DNA of 64,000 nucleotides from contig CAVSTF010000001.1 in the NCBI GenBank assembly GCA_963730785.1, positions 310,001 to 374,000 of the forward strand. The letters run 5' to 3'. Of this stretch, positions 55,493-64,000 are shown one piece after another. This stretch comes from Bog-473 sp963730785. GTDB taxonomy: Bacteria; Actinomycetota; Acidimicrobiia; Acidimicrobiales; RAAP-2. Within the stretch, counting starts at the first letter, position 1. Each line of letters starts with the position of its first letter. The translations under genes and the position numbers were made by a program. The notes beneath the pieces were generated by a model that saw nothing but the letters and a program-made list of their open reading frames with translations, searched no databases and had not been told where the DNA came from.

Positions 55493-56217
55493 TTGACGCT
55501 CCCCAGCGTGATGGCGCCAGCTGGGGGCCAGGGGCCGCACCGATTCGCCCCACTTGGAAAAGATGATGTGCTCCACCCCGGTGGGCTGGCCCTTGGCGTT
55601 CACGATGTCCTCTTCAACCACCCGATGGGGGCTCGAGGCCTCGACGTACAGGATGGCGTCCATCTTCTTTTGCCCCTGGAGGGTCTGTGAGCCTCGGATG
55701 GCGTCGACCCGAATGCCGCCGATGCTCTTCGGCTTGCCCAGGGTAAATGGCCCCTTCATGAGGATTTCCTGGGCCACATCGCGAGAACGGATACCGGCCA
55801 CGACCTGGGAAAATGCCGGGTTGTTGGATGAAAACTGGAGCCAATGGCCCACATCGTTGGCCGCGGTGGTGGCCGACAGCCCGGCCAGATCCTGGAGGGC
55901 CGCAGCATTCCCCGCAGGTAGGTGATGTCGCCAATGACGATGAGCGACGCATTGTCAGTCATGGCACCGGTTCCGACCAGTACGACCTGGGTGCCCGAAG
56001 CCGGGCCGGCGTCGCCGCTCTCGAGAATGGGGACCTTCGAGATGATGGCATCGGAGGCGTAGTGCACTGACCAGGCCTTCGTCGTGGCCAGCGCGTCCTT
56101 GTACAGGGTGGAAGCCGAGGTGGCGGCTCCGGCGGGTGCCGACCAGGCACCCACCACGAGGAGCAGGAAACCCGCCGTGGCAGCACCGACAGCTCGTCGG
56201 CTCCTCGTGAATCCCAC
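55493..56217 (-). CDS. Secreted LolA/LprG-like protein, paralogue B (frameshifted)
   Basis: About 242 aa. Signal peptide GAATAGFLLLVVGAWSAPAGAA at the start (ATG 56217), then TLYKDALATTKAWSVHYASDAIISK, GTGAMTDNASLIVIGDITYLRG. After a switch at about 55910 it continues VGHWLQFSSNNPAFSQVVAGIRSRDVAQEILMKGPFTLGKPKSIGGIRVDAI and VEHIIFSKWGESVRPLAPS. A second switch gives the natural end GAITLGSVNAT-stop at 55493-55495. The order of motifs matches paralogue A position by position (VHF/VHY, GDTAYVRG/GDITYLRG, GPYTMG/GPFTLG, HSITLAS/GAITLGS). No lipobox, so it is secreted rather than lipid-anchored. Confidence 0.65.
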
Positions 56218-56462
56218 CCGTCCTCCGTTCCCAACCAGTTGTGTACGCCCTCAGCTTCACACGCTCTCAGGCGGTTGTGTGGCCACGGAGGTGCGAAATC
56301 TGGTCGCCACGGCCGACCATTCATCTTTAGGTTCAGGAAATCCCACCTTTACGAACACACGTTCGTTACTATGTCCCCAGCGGAACGGCCGGACCGGGGC
56401 AATGTCACACCCCTTCCGTAGGGTCGGTTCAGCACAGATCGTCACAGTGAACAAAGAGGAGA
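56218..56462 (+). promoter_or_regulatory. recA promoter region
   Basis: About 245 bases between the divergent secreted-protein gene and recA. It contains the SOS box, an AT-rich stretch overlapping it (GTTCGTTACTATGT, a possible -10), and a GAGGAGA ribosome site ending just before ATG 56463. No other feature recognised. Confidence 0.5.
56352..56365. promoter_or_regulatory. LexA/SOS box upstream of recA
   Basis: CGAACACACGTTCG is a perfect match to the Gram-positive/actinobacterial SOS consensus CGAAC-N4-GTTCG. It lies 98 bases upstream of the recA start. LexA binding here would repress recA until DNA damage; RecA-stimulated LexA self-cleavage then releases it. Confidence 0.92.
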
Positions 56463-57515
56463 ATGAAAATGGCCGAAGAACGGGGTAAGGCTCTCGAGGC
56501 GGCATTGGGCCAAATTGAGAAGCAGTTTGGCAAGGGTTCGGTCATGCGTATGGGCGACAACCTGAGCATGAACATCGAGTCCATTCCGACCGGTGCGCTT
56601 GCGCTCGACCTGGCGCTGGGCATTGGTGGTCTGCCCCGTGGACGGATTGTGGAGGTCTACGGTCCGGAATCCTCAGGTAAGTCGACCTTGGCCATGCATG
56701 CAGTGGCTGAAGCACAGCGCAACGGCGGGATTTGCGCCTACATCGACGCCGAGCACGCCATGGACCCGGTTTACGCTCGGGCCATCGGAGTGAACGTCGA
56801 CGACCTCTTGATCTCCCAGCCCGACACCGGTGAGCAGGCGTTGGAAATCGCCGACATGCTGATCCGCTCGGGTGCGCTCGACATTCTGGTCATCGACTCG
56901 GTGGCCGCTCTGACCCCCCGGGCCGAAATTGAAGGGGAAATGGGCGACACTCACGTCGGCCTGCAGGCGCGTCTCATGTCGCAGGCCCTGCGCAAGCTGA
57001 CCGGTTCCCTCTCCAAGTCGAACACCATCGCCATCTTCATCAACCAGCTGCGAGAAAAGATCGGCGTGATGTACGGCTCACCCGAGGTCACCCCTGGTGG
57101 TCGGGCGCTCAAGTTCTACGCCTCGGTTCGTCTCGACATCCGCCGCATCGAAGCCATCAAGGACGGCGTCGAAGTGGTCGGTAACCGGACTCGGGTCAAG
57201 GTGGTGAAGAACAAGTGTTCAGCGCCGTTCAAGCAAGCGGAATTCGACATCATGTACGGCAAGGGAATTAGCCGGGAAGGCTCCATCTTGGACGTGGCGG
57301 TGGAACTTGGCTTCATCAAGAAGTCGGGGGCCTGGTTCACCTACGAAGGCGAACAGCTCGGTCAGGGTCGCGAGAACGTGAAGAACTTCCTGTCGGAGAA
57401 CCCACAGTTGATGGCCGAAGTGGACGAGCGAGTGCGCGCCGCCTTGAAGCCAGAACCGGTTGATGAAACGGCCGAGCTTGACCCCGACGATCTACCGATC
57501 AGTTTGGACAGTTAG
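56463..57515 (+). CDS. recA: Recombinase RecA
   Basis: 350 aa, intact. RecA forms filaments on single-stranded DNA, catalyses strand exchange and activates LexA cleavage. Walker A GPESSGKST at 67-75, YIDAEHAMDPVYA, Walker B LVIDSVAALTPRAEIEGEMGD, L1/L2 DNA-binding loops with HVGLQARLMSQALRKLTG and NQLREKIGVMYGSPEVTPGGRALKFYAS. Acidic C-terminal tail (DETAELDPDDLPISLDS). GAGGAGA precedes ATG 56463; ATG 56469 is possible. No recX follows. Regulated by the SOS box upstream. Confidence 0.98.
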   Translation: MKMAEERGKALEAALGQIEKQFGKGSVMRMGDNLSMNIESIPTGALALDLALGIGGLPRGRIVEVYGPESSGKSTLAMHAVAEAQRNGGICAYIDAEHAMDPVYARAIGVNVDDLLISQPDTGEQALEIADMLIRSGALDILVIDSVAALTPRAEIEGEMGDTHVGLQARLMSQALRKLTGSLSKSNTIAIFINQLREKIGVMYGSPEVTPGGRALKFYASVRLDIRRIEAIKDGVEVVGNRTRVKVVKNKCSAPFKQAEFDIMYGKGISREGSILDVAVELGFIKKSGAWFTYEGEQLGQGRENVKNFLSENPQLMAEVDERVRAALKPEPVDETAELDPDDLPISLDS

Positions 57516-57553
57516 TACCTCTCACAGCAGCACCTCCCACAACATCGAAGCCG

Positions 57554-57646
57554 CTCCGGACGGTACCCAACACTCCCTTGGGTTACTGGTCCGGAGTGCT
57601 TCGCGTCGGCTACGGCGTTGTGGTTGCCGAAATGGTGTTGGGTACC
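57554..57646 (+). repeat. Nested and overlapping inverted repeats downstream of recA
   Basis: CTCCGGAC (57554-57561) pairs with GTCCGGAG (57589-57596), enclosing ACCCAA/TTGGGT (57565-57570/57579-57584). In addition GGTACCCAACAC (57562-57573) is the exact complement of GTGTTGGGTACC (57635-57646), so two alternative folds compete. It could be the recA 3' end or a bidirectional termination region between recA and the convergent DUF3048 gene, whose 3' end it overlaps. No T-run. Confidence 0.55.
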
Positions 57647-58682
57647 AGTTCAACCCAAGTCTGACCGGGCTGCAGCGGGATCACCTTGCCGGCGCTGTCG
57701 AGGAATTGAGTGGGTGAGCCCAGTGTCGAACGTTGCCACGTACCGGGGATGGCCACCCCACTGCGGAAGACTTCGGCCCGCCCACTTGCATTGGGATACA
57801 GATCGGCCTGTACTTCGAGGCCGCCCTCGCTGTTTTCCAACCACGGGCCATAGCTGATTGAGACGTACTGCACCACCACGTTGGCCGCGGTGTTCTGTGC
57901 ACCGTCAGTCAGCATGTCGGGTGTTGAGCCGTTGTAGTACCGCTTGAACGCCGAGATGGTCGGGTCGTACTTCCAGGTCACATTCGACGTGCCCGAGAAA
58001 TCAATGTTCATCGCCGATACCGGAGAGCCGGCTGGCGTCTGGTTCGAGTAGGTGAAGATCGGCTGCGGTGGCGTCTGCATGGTCGGATGGGTACCCCACA
58101 TCAACGCGGTGGTCGAGTAGGTGTCATAGGGAGCTTGCCGACCGGCGGGGTGAGATTCGATACTGCCGTTCTGGCCCAAGTCGAGATTCACGACGGGGGA
58201 GGCATCGATGTTGGCCAGCACCGGATCGATCCCGCCAACGTGGGCCTCAAGTGGCGTACCGAGCTCGTCCGAGGATGCCGATATCAATGTTGCGGGCTGA
58301 TCGCACCGGCCCCACCATCGGTGCGTCCTGACATTGGAACACCACGGCGTATCGAGTGATGCCACCCTCAACTGGTTCTTCGAAGATGACGTCGGCGTGA
58401 TCGAGTCCACTTTGGGGTCGAGCGTCGGGGTAGTTGTCCACCTTTACGGCGAGCGCAGTCCGTTGCGGTACGCGCGCCACCACCGGGTACCGGCGATCCG
58501 GTCAGGGGGCAGGTGGCGACGGGAACGGCGGTCGTGGTCGTGCTGGTACTGCGGTTGGTCGTGGGAGGCGCGGCACTGTGATGGGCGGCGGGCGTCGACG
58601 AACACGCGGCCAGTGCGATGCCGGCTGCGGCCAAGGCGGCAGCCAGTGAGATGTGACGGTGGCGCTGCTTCGGCTTCATCAT
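57610..58682 (-). CDS. DUF3048 (YerB-like) lipoprotein (two frameshifts)
   Basis: About 356 aa. The signal peptide SLAAALAAAGIALAAC ends at lipobox Cys27; a Ser/Thr linker follows (SHHSAAPPTTNRSTSTTTT-like). The DUF3048 core is unmistakable although in a second frame: RTALAVKVDNYPDARPQSGLDHADVIFEEPVEGGITRYAVVF and VGPVRSARNIDIGIL. The second DUF3048 subdomain, in a third frame (DFSGTSNVTWKYDPTISAFKRYYNG), and the C-terminal DSAGKVIPLQPGQTWVELVP complete it. Extracytoplasmic, function unproven. The ATG overlaps the upstream gene's stop (ATGA). Confidence 0.85.
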
Positions 58683-60419
58683 GGAACGGCTGATCGTAGA
58701 GGCGAGGGCGGTCGCCCGCAGATCAGGCGGTATTGGTAGGCGGCGCCGGCCGTGTTCTGCCCGGCGGAACCGGGGTAGGTGGCACGCCAGTTGCCTTCGG
58801 ACGGCGTGGTGGCTGAAGCCGGCCCGTTGCCGAAAACCCCATAGAGGTTCTCCATCGCCCGTAGCAACACGTCCGTTTCGCCCGCGATGGGGTTGGGCAG
58901 CACATTGGGTGGAATGAGAGTGGAGTTGGCCAGGCGGTAGACGAAATAGGCCGACCCACTGGCCAGGACGCCACCGCCGCCTGGCTGGGTGAAATAGGTC
59001 AGGTCGGACCAGTTGTTTTGACCGGGGATGAGCGAATGCGCCAGCACGTCAACGTTGAGGGGACCCGGGCAGTGAGGGGACGTAGCGGTCGTATTCGCCG
59101 ATGATCATGTTGGGGAAGGACTGTCCGTCCTTCACGTCGCAGCCGTCGAAGAACCACGAGGAGGCTTCGTTGATGACCATGTTCGCCGTCGCGCCGACCG
59201 ATTGATAGGTGGAGCCGATCATGTTCGATTCGGGGTTGTTGACTGGCGCCTGGTTCCAGTTGACCGTGGTGAGCGAAGGGTTCTGCGTCACTATCGGATC
59301 TTCGCTGGCGTCCTTGTAACAGACCTGCAAACGGTTCGGTCCAACCGAGGTGGGTTGTAGCCGGATCTGACGGTAGGCCGCGTTGGCACCCAAGAAGGCC
59401 AGGTTGACGCCCTTGGTGGTGCCGTCTTGCGCGCCGAAGCGCATTTCGGAAGACCAGTACTCGTCGTGGCCCAGGCTGAAGAGACAGCGATGGTTGGTGA
59501 GGAGTTGAGGTTGCGCGTGCAGGTCGATGTCGGTCCAGTAGGTGAGATCGAGTCCCAGACTCTCCAAGTGGTAGAGCAGCGGGAACTCGTTGCCGACGAA
59601 ATCAGCGGCACCTGAGGCCCAGGTTTGCGGGTAGGGCCGATCAAAGGAGACGGCACGAGCCCGGTTGGCAAAGTTCATGCCGCCCGCGAGCCGCTTTGCC
59701 GTAATACAGGCTGTAGTCGCCGTAGAGGTTGTAGGCCTGCCAGGTGGTCACGCTGTTCTGGATCACGTAGGCGGCCGTACTGGCGTCGTCACGAATCGTC
59801 AACGGGATGTACTGCTCCTGTCCACCATTGCCCAGCAGCTTGAGGAGATAGCAACCGGGCGGCCAGGTGTCGTCGACGGTGAAGCTGAGGGTGGGCGACC
59901 AGGGGCAGCTCACGGTGCCGATGCCGTCGCTCACCGTTGGTGGGGGCTGTTGTGTGCCGGCCACCATGTCGCTCTGCCAAATCAGTCGACCGCCGATGCC
60001 GCCGTAGTACCCCATCCGATAGGCCTGCACCTGCACGCCTTTGGCCACCGTGTTGATGAAGAGGGTGACGTCGTCACCACTCACCGCGCTGACCTGACTG
60101 GCGTACCCCTCAAGCGCGTGCTCGGGCTGCAATACATTGCAGATCCAGTCGATTGAGCCCAGCTTGTTGTTCTCGGCGATCAGCCAGGTTGCGGTGGGCA
60201 CCACCACACCACTGGGCAACGTGGTCTGGACCACCGGCGGCACGGTCGTGGTGGTGGTGGTCGCCGGGGTCGCTTGGCTCGGGCCGGTACCCGTGGCTTG
60301 GCCGCCGTTCGCTTGACCTCATCGTCCGCGCAGCCGGCCAAGACCAACCCAGCGCCCCCGGTGGCAGCCAGCAGAAGGAAGCGGCGGCGATCGATCGTTG
60401 GTGCCGACGGATCGCCTAC
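58679..60419 (-). CDS. Tat-exported lipoprotein with N,N-dimethylformamidase-beta-like C-terminal domain (frameshifted)
   Basis: About 580 aa. A twin-arginine signal DRRRFLLLAATGGAGLVLAGC combines RRRFLL with a lipobox Cys; no in-frame start codon is visible above it, so the 5' end is approximate. The mature part reads TWLIAENNKLGSIDWICNVLQPEHALEGYAS, VQAYRMGYYGGIGGRLIW, WPPGCYLLKLLGNGGQEQYIPLTI, YVIQNSVTTWQAYNLYGDYSLYYG. The domain similar to the DMFase beta C-terminal region then follows: FDRPYPQTWASGAADFVGNEFPLLYHLESLGLDLTYWTDIDL, FSLGHDEYWSSEMR. Frame switches at about 59690 and 59060. It probably binds or hydrolyses an extracytoplasmic glycan or amide; true activity unknown. Confidence 0.72.
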
Positions 60420-60521
60420 GGCGGGTCAGTTTCGCCAGCTGTGCCAGTTGGCTCCACGGGCAGATTCTACTGAGGACCCAACTTTCCCCCTCGACACCCC
60501 GGGCACGTAACATTCGCCCCC

Positions 60522-61184
60522 GTGAGTCGGGCCCATTCTCTTCCCGCCCCCGTGCGACGCCTGCTCTCCAAGCTGGTGCACCGCACCTGGGAGGCGGCTG
60601 GCAAGTGGGGCAACATCGGACCGAACGATGCGAGAGGTCAGCGTTTCGGGGCCATGGGACCAGGGGCCTGCCTGCTCTTCCCTCAGGGAGCCATCTACAA
60701 CGAGCATCACATCCGGATCGGGTCCGAGACCTTGGTCGGGCCCAACACCTGCATCACGGCCGGAATGGCACCCGGGCAGCAAATGCCGACGGACCCGGTG
60801 GTGCGGATCGGGAGCCGGTGCATCATCGGTCGGGGCTCACACATTGTGGGGCACTGGTCGATTGAGATCGGCGACGACATCCAAACCGGCCCTTACGTCT
60901 ACATCACCGACCAGAACCACACCTACGAGGATCCAGTCGAGCCCATCGGTCGGCAGTGGCCGGTTGAAGCGGCCGTGCGGATCGGATCCGGCAGTTGGCT
61001 GGGCGCCAATGTGGTCGTGTTGCCAGGGGCAGACATCGGCGAGCACGTGACCGTGGCCGCCGGTGCCGTCGTGCGTGGCACCTTCCCCGACCGCTGTGTG
61101 ATCGCCGGTGTACCGGCTCGCATCATCAGTCGGTGGGTGGACGGTCAGGGTTGGGTAGCCGAGAAGGACGCCGTCACTCCCTAA
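60522..61184 (+). CDS. Hexapeptide-repeat (left-handed beta-helix) acyltransferase
   Basis: 220 aa from GTG, intact. Trimeric LbetaH fold: repeated [LIV]-G-x4 units such as IRIGSETLVGPNTCITAG, VRIGSRCIIGRGSHIVG, IEIGDDIQTGPYVYITDQNHTYEDP (the His-containing catalytic segment) and VRIGSGSWLGANVVVLPGADIGEHVTVAAGAVV, with the acetyl-CoA-binding end VIAGVPARIISRW. Closest to maltose/galactoside O-acetyltransferase-like or WbbJ-type enzymes. A polysaccharide or lipid sugar is the probable acceptor. Its stop overlaps that of the convergent OafA-type gene by four bases. Confidence 0.9.
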   Translation: MSRAHSLPAPVRRLLSKLVHRTWEAAGKWGNIGPNDARGQRFGAMGPGACLLFPQGAIYNEHHIRIGSETLVGPNTCITAGMAPGQQMPTDPVVRIGSRCIIGRGSHIVGHWSIEIGDDIQTGPYVYITDQNHTYEDPVEPIGRQWPVEAAVRIGSGSWLGANVVVLPGADIGEHVTVAAGAVVRGTFPDRCVIAGVPARIISRWVDGQGWVAEKDAVTP

Positions 61185-63177
61185 GAGTGTGCGGCGGCCA
61201 CCCGGGCCATTTGTTGGTGCCCGAGTTTCACCATCTCGGGCCAGATGCGCGACGGCGAAGACGTTGCCGCCGTCAAAGGTGAAGTGCACGCCGTCCGATG
61301 GCCCTGACCTGTTGACCGTCCATGTACTCCTCGTAGTGACCACCCGGGCAGGCCAGGGCGTTGAAGTTGAGGAGTGAAGTGCCGGGCACGGCGGCGGCCA
61401 CCTGGCGTACCAGCGTGTTGAAAATGGCCAGACGCTGGGGCGCATCATCGGGCCACGGCGCACCGTTCGGTTGCTCGCCACTGTCGTAGCAGGGGGCAGT
61501 GAGCAGCACCACCTGTGCGCCGGTCGAACCAGCGACCTGCGACGGCGTGCCGGAGTTGGCTCTTGACATAGGCCGCGTAGGCCGGATGCAGGATATTGGT
61601 CCAGTGCCCCATGTAGGTGCGGTTCACGGTTTCCCATCGCCCGACCAACACCATGACCACATTGGGGTGGAAGACCGAGAGCCGGTAGGCCCACAACTTG
61701 TCCCACTGGAAGCCGGGTGGATAGCCGGAACATTCCGGCGCCATTGGGGCGTCGACGCCCTTGAGTTGATACTCCGCGCCCGACGTCACGCCGCAGCCGA
61801 ATATCCCGGCGTTATAGGGCTGGACGCCGTAGGAGGTGGCATGTTCATTGAGGCCAATGTCCAAGGTCAGCGCGGTCGAGTCGCCGAGGACCAACACCTT
61901 GACCGGCGGTCCCGCGGGCTTGACGGCGTGCACGGGTCCGGGGGCGGCCGCCACCGATGGTCCGATCGTCCCGAGAACCAGCGGCGACCGCGGTCACGGC
62001 CACGCTGACCGGAGTGAGGACGTGAAGGGAGCGACTCGAAAACAGGTTGCCCCGGCGAATTGGCAGTTCCACCAAGTAATACGACGCGCTGGCGATCACG
62101 AGAGTGGCGGCCACCCGAACGAAGAACAGCGGGTAGCCGGTGACGTGGACCCGGGCACCATCGAGATAGGTGAAGAGCGGAAAGTGCCAGAGGTACATGC
62201 CGTAGGAAACGCGGCCGACATAGCGCAGGGGAGCCCAGGACAGCGCCTTGGCCAGGATCGACCGCTGCACGGTGACCACGCTGAAGAGGACGGCCGAGGT
62301 GGCCAGGGCGGCCAGTAGGAAGCCACCCCGGTAGGCGAACGCCTCGTTGTAGGAGACCGTGGTCCACAAGATCAAGCTCCCAGCGACACCGGCCAGACCG
62401 ACGAGTAAGGCCACAGAGCCGACTGCTGGCTGCATGGAGTTCCCAGTTGGATCGACCCTCCTCGCTCACGGTGCGACGGTCGGCCCACAGCGAGAGTCCA
62501 ACCGCGAGCGCGGCGCCGACGAGCAACGACTGGGCTCGAGTGTCGGTGCCGTAATAGACGCGGTTGACGTTGGCCACGGAGTAGAGCAGCGCCATTTCGA
62601 GAGCCGACGCCAGCGCACCCAGCACGCAGACAACCAGCAAAGCTCGCCGGCTACGGGTCAGTGAGAAGAGACCGAGCACGACCAAGGGCCACACCAAATA
62701 GAACTGTTCCTCGACGGCCAGCGACCACATATGGGTCAGCGGCGAGGTGAGCGCAGTCTGGTTGAAGTAGTTGGAACCCGAATCGATGAAGTGCCAGTTG
62801 GCCACATAGAACAGCGAGGCCAGACCGTCGCCGCGCAGGGACGGGTAGGTGCCGGCCGGCACCAAGAAGGCGGCGAAGAGGGCAACCCCCACCAACATGA
62901 GAAGGAGACCGGGCAGCAGGCGACGGGCCCGGCGGATCCAGAATCGGGCCAGACGGATGGCACCCGTGCGCTGATGCTCGGAGATGAGCAGTGACGTGAT
63001 GAGAAAGCCCGAGAGGGCGAAGAAGGTATCCAGTGAGTAGAACCCACCCGAGGTCAGAAAGACCCCGCCGTGGTAGCCCATGATGACGATGATGGCGACG
63101 CCGCGGATCCCGTCGAGCGCCGGAATGTAGGAGATGCCGGATGTGCCCCTGGAGCTGGCTTCCCCCGCCACGCTCAT
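61181..63177 (-). CDS. OafA/YrhL-type acyltransferase 3 with C-terminal SGNH domain (about four frameshifts)
   Basis: About 665 aa. N-terminal acyltransferase-3 domain, ten helices: YIPALDGIRGVAIIVIMGYHGGVF (catalytic HGG), SLDTFFALSGFLITSLLI, RARRLLPGLL, HMWSLAVEEQFYLVWPLVV. A switch at about 62430 leads to APLRYVGRVSYGMYLWHFPLF. A second leads to the extracytoplasmic SGNH domain: KVLVLGDSTALTLDIGLNEHA (block I), NVVMVLVGRWE, then AQVVLLTAPCYD and GVHFTFDGGNVFA, the block V region. The natural end MARVAAAHS-stop at 61181-61183 is in yet another frame. The protein O-acylates surface glycans across the membrane. Confidence 0.88.
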
Positions 63178-63249
63178 GACCGAAATCTACCTGTCACCAT
63201 TCGCTCGAGTCGGAATGGGTCCTCGGGAGCAAAGTACCGTGGGGCCTGC

Positions 63250-64000
63250 ATGTCGACTCAATCCCCTTACCTGGTCACCGTCACCGGCCAGGATGGCCCG
63301 GGCGTGGCCGAACGACTCTTCGCCTCGCTGGAAGTGGCCGGGCTCGAGGTGCGGGATGTCGAACAGGTCCGGGTGCACGGCCGCCTGCTTCTTTGTGTGG
63401 AAGTGGCCGGGCCGTTGGCCGATGACGCGGCCCTGGTGGCCGATATCGCCAAGAATCTGGGTGACGACCGGATTGAAGTGTCGGTGTCGGCCCTCACCGA
63501 GGCCGAGTCACGATCGGTTGCCGATCGGTTCCTGGTCACCCTCCTGGCCTCCACCATTGAAGCCGGGACCTTGAGAGGCGTGACTGGCTGCATTGCCGAA
63601 TGCGGCGGCAACATTGAACGCATCGTGCGGTTGTCGGACTATCCCGTGCACAGCTACGAGTTCTCGGTTGCCGGTGGCGACCTGGTCGAGCTCCGACGGG
63701 CCATGGCCCACCAGGCGGTACTGGACGAGGTGGACATCGCCGTCCAGGTGGCCGGGCTCCATCGGCGGGCCAAGCATCTGATCGTGCTGGATGCCGACTC
63801 AACGCTGCTCCAGGGCGAGGTCATCGATCTGCTGGCCGAGCAATGCGGATGTGGAGCTCAGGTGGCTGCGGTCACCGAAGCAGCCATGGCGGGGGAGATC
63901 GACTTCGAGGAGGCACTGCGCCGCCGGGTCCGGTTGCTGGCCGGGCTGGGTGAAACGGAACTGTCGGCGGTCCGCAAGGCGCTGCTCTTGACCCCTGGGG
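63250..64000 (+). CDS. serB: Phosphoserine phosphatase SerB with N-terminal ACT domains (3' truncated by window edge)
   Basis: Open from ATG 63250 to the window end, 250 codons without a stop. Two ACT-like regulatory domains come first (PYLVTVTGQDGPGVAERLF, then RFLVTLLASTIEAGTLRGVTGCIAECGGNIERIVRLSDYPV). The HAD phosphatase core then begins with IVLDADSTLLQGEVIDLLAE, where the nucleophile Asp and general-acid Asp are in LDADST (DxDST). VTEAAMAGEIDFEEALRRRVRLLAGL is the SerB cap signature. Catalyses the last step of serine synthesis. Divergent from the OafA-type gene across 72 bases. Confidence 0.93.
   Translation, partial: MSTQSPYLVTVTGQDGPGVAERLFASLEVAGLEVRDVEQVRVHGRLLLCVEVAGPLADDAALVADIAKNLGDDRIEVSVSALTEAESRSVADRFLVTLLASTIEAGTLRGVTGCIAECGGNIERIVRLSDYPVHSYEFSVAGGDLVELRRAMAHQAVLDEVDIAVQVAGLHRRAKHLIVLDADSTLLQGEVIDLLAEQCGCGAQVAAVTEAAMAGEIDFEEALRRRVRLLAGLGETELSAVRKALLLTPG

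Overview
The window is about 64 kb of GC-rich, densely packed actinobacterial chromosome. GC-biased third positions, frequent ATGA/GTGA stop-start overlaps, GTG/TTG starts, HemQ-type haem synthesis, a CGAAC-N4-GTTCG SOS box and a sortase with an HTGE-type sorting signal point to Actinomycetota. Class Acidimicrobiia is my best inference; it is not proven here. No phage, IS element, CRISPR array or rRNA was recognised. Two tRNA-Ser genes are present (anticodons UGA and GCU).

Layout. 0-7.9 kb: groEL 3' end and terminator, then hemQ-larE-NIL protein, Nudix, GNAT, a lipoprotein, MFS permease, DUF1275 protein and amidase. 7.9-19.3 kb: O-antigen ligase-like protein; a secreted choice-of-anchor-P-like protein with 21-bp repeat arrays; FrnE/DsbA; agmatinase-family enzyme; a reverse-strand larB-larC-PLP decarboxylase operon; pheA; MFS exporter; glyoxalase-fold protein; isochorismatase. 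19.3-22.6 kb: a more AT-rich, degraded patch (SRPBCC/TetR pair with an operator-like palindrome, a ~50-aa small gene, a cupin, a TfoX-N protein and a flavoprotein that loses its C-terminus beside tRNA-Ser-UGA). 22.6-32.7 kb: typA, two unknown genes, patatin lipase, methyltransferase and an Lhr helicase. 33.6-37.7 kb: a sortase surface-protein locus, the most distinctive part. 37.7-45.4 kb: EthD, CYTH-CHAD, Nudix, beta-lactamase-fold hydrolase, a GT39-like glycosyltransferase, WS/DGAT acyltransferase and tRNA-Ser-GCU. 45.5-57.5 kb: rimO-pgsA-cinA, a two-component system, GT2-GtrA and YkcB-like glycosyltransferases, two paralogous secreted proteins, then recA with its SOS box. 57.6-64 kb: DUF3048 lipoprotein, a Tat lipoprotein with a dimethylformamidase-beta-like domain, a hexapeptide acyltransferase, an OafA-SGNH acyltransferase and the 5' part of serB.

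How the genes work together. LarB, LarC and LarE together can make the nickel-pincer nucleotide (NPN) cofactor, but no LarA-type enzyme is in the window. A large share of the genes build or decorate the cell envelope (O-antigen ligase, GT39/GT2-GtrA, OafA, sortase, phosphatidyl transferase, DUF3048).

Caveat. About half of the recognisable genes, including essential ones (typA, rimO, pgsA), are interrupted by one-base frameshifts, often in G or C runs. Consensus indel errors are the simplest explanation, so I annotate these as single genes spanning the frame change and say so. Exact ends of the worst cases are approximate.
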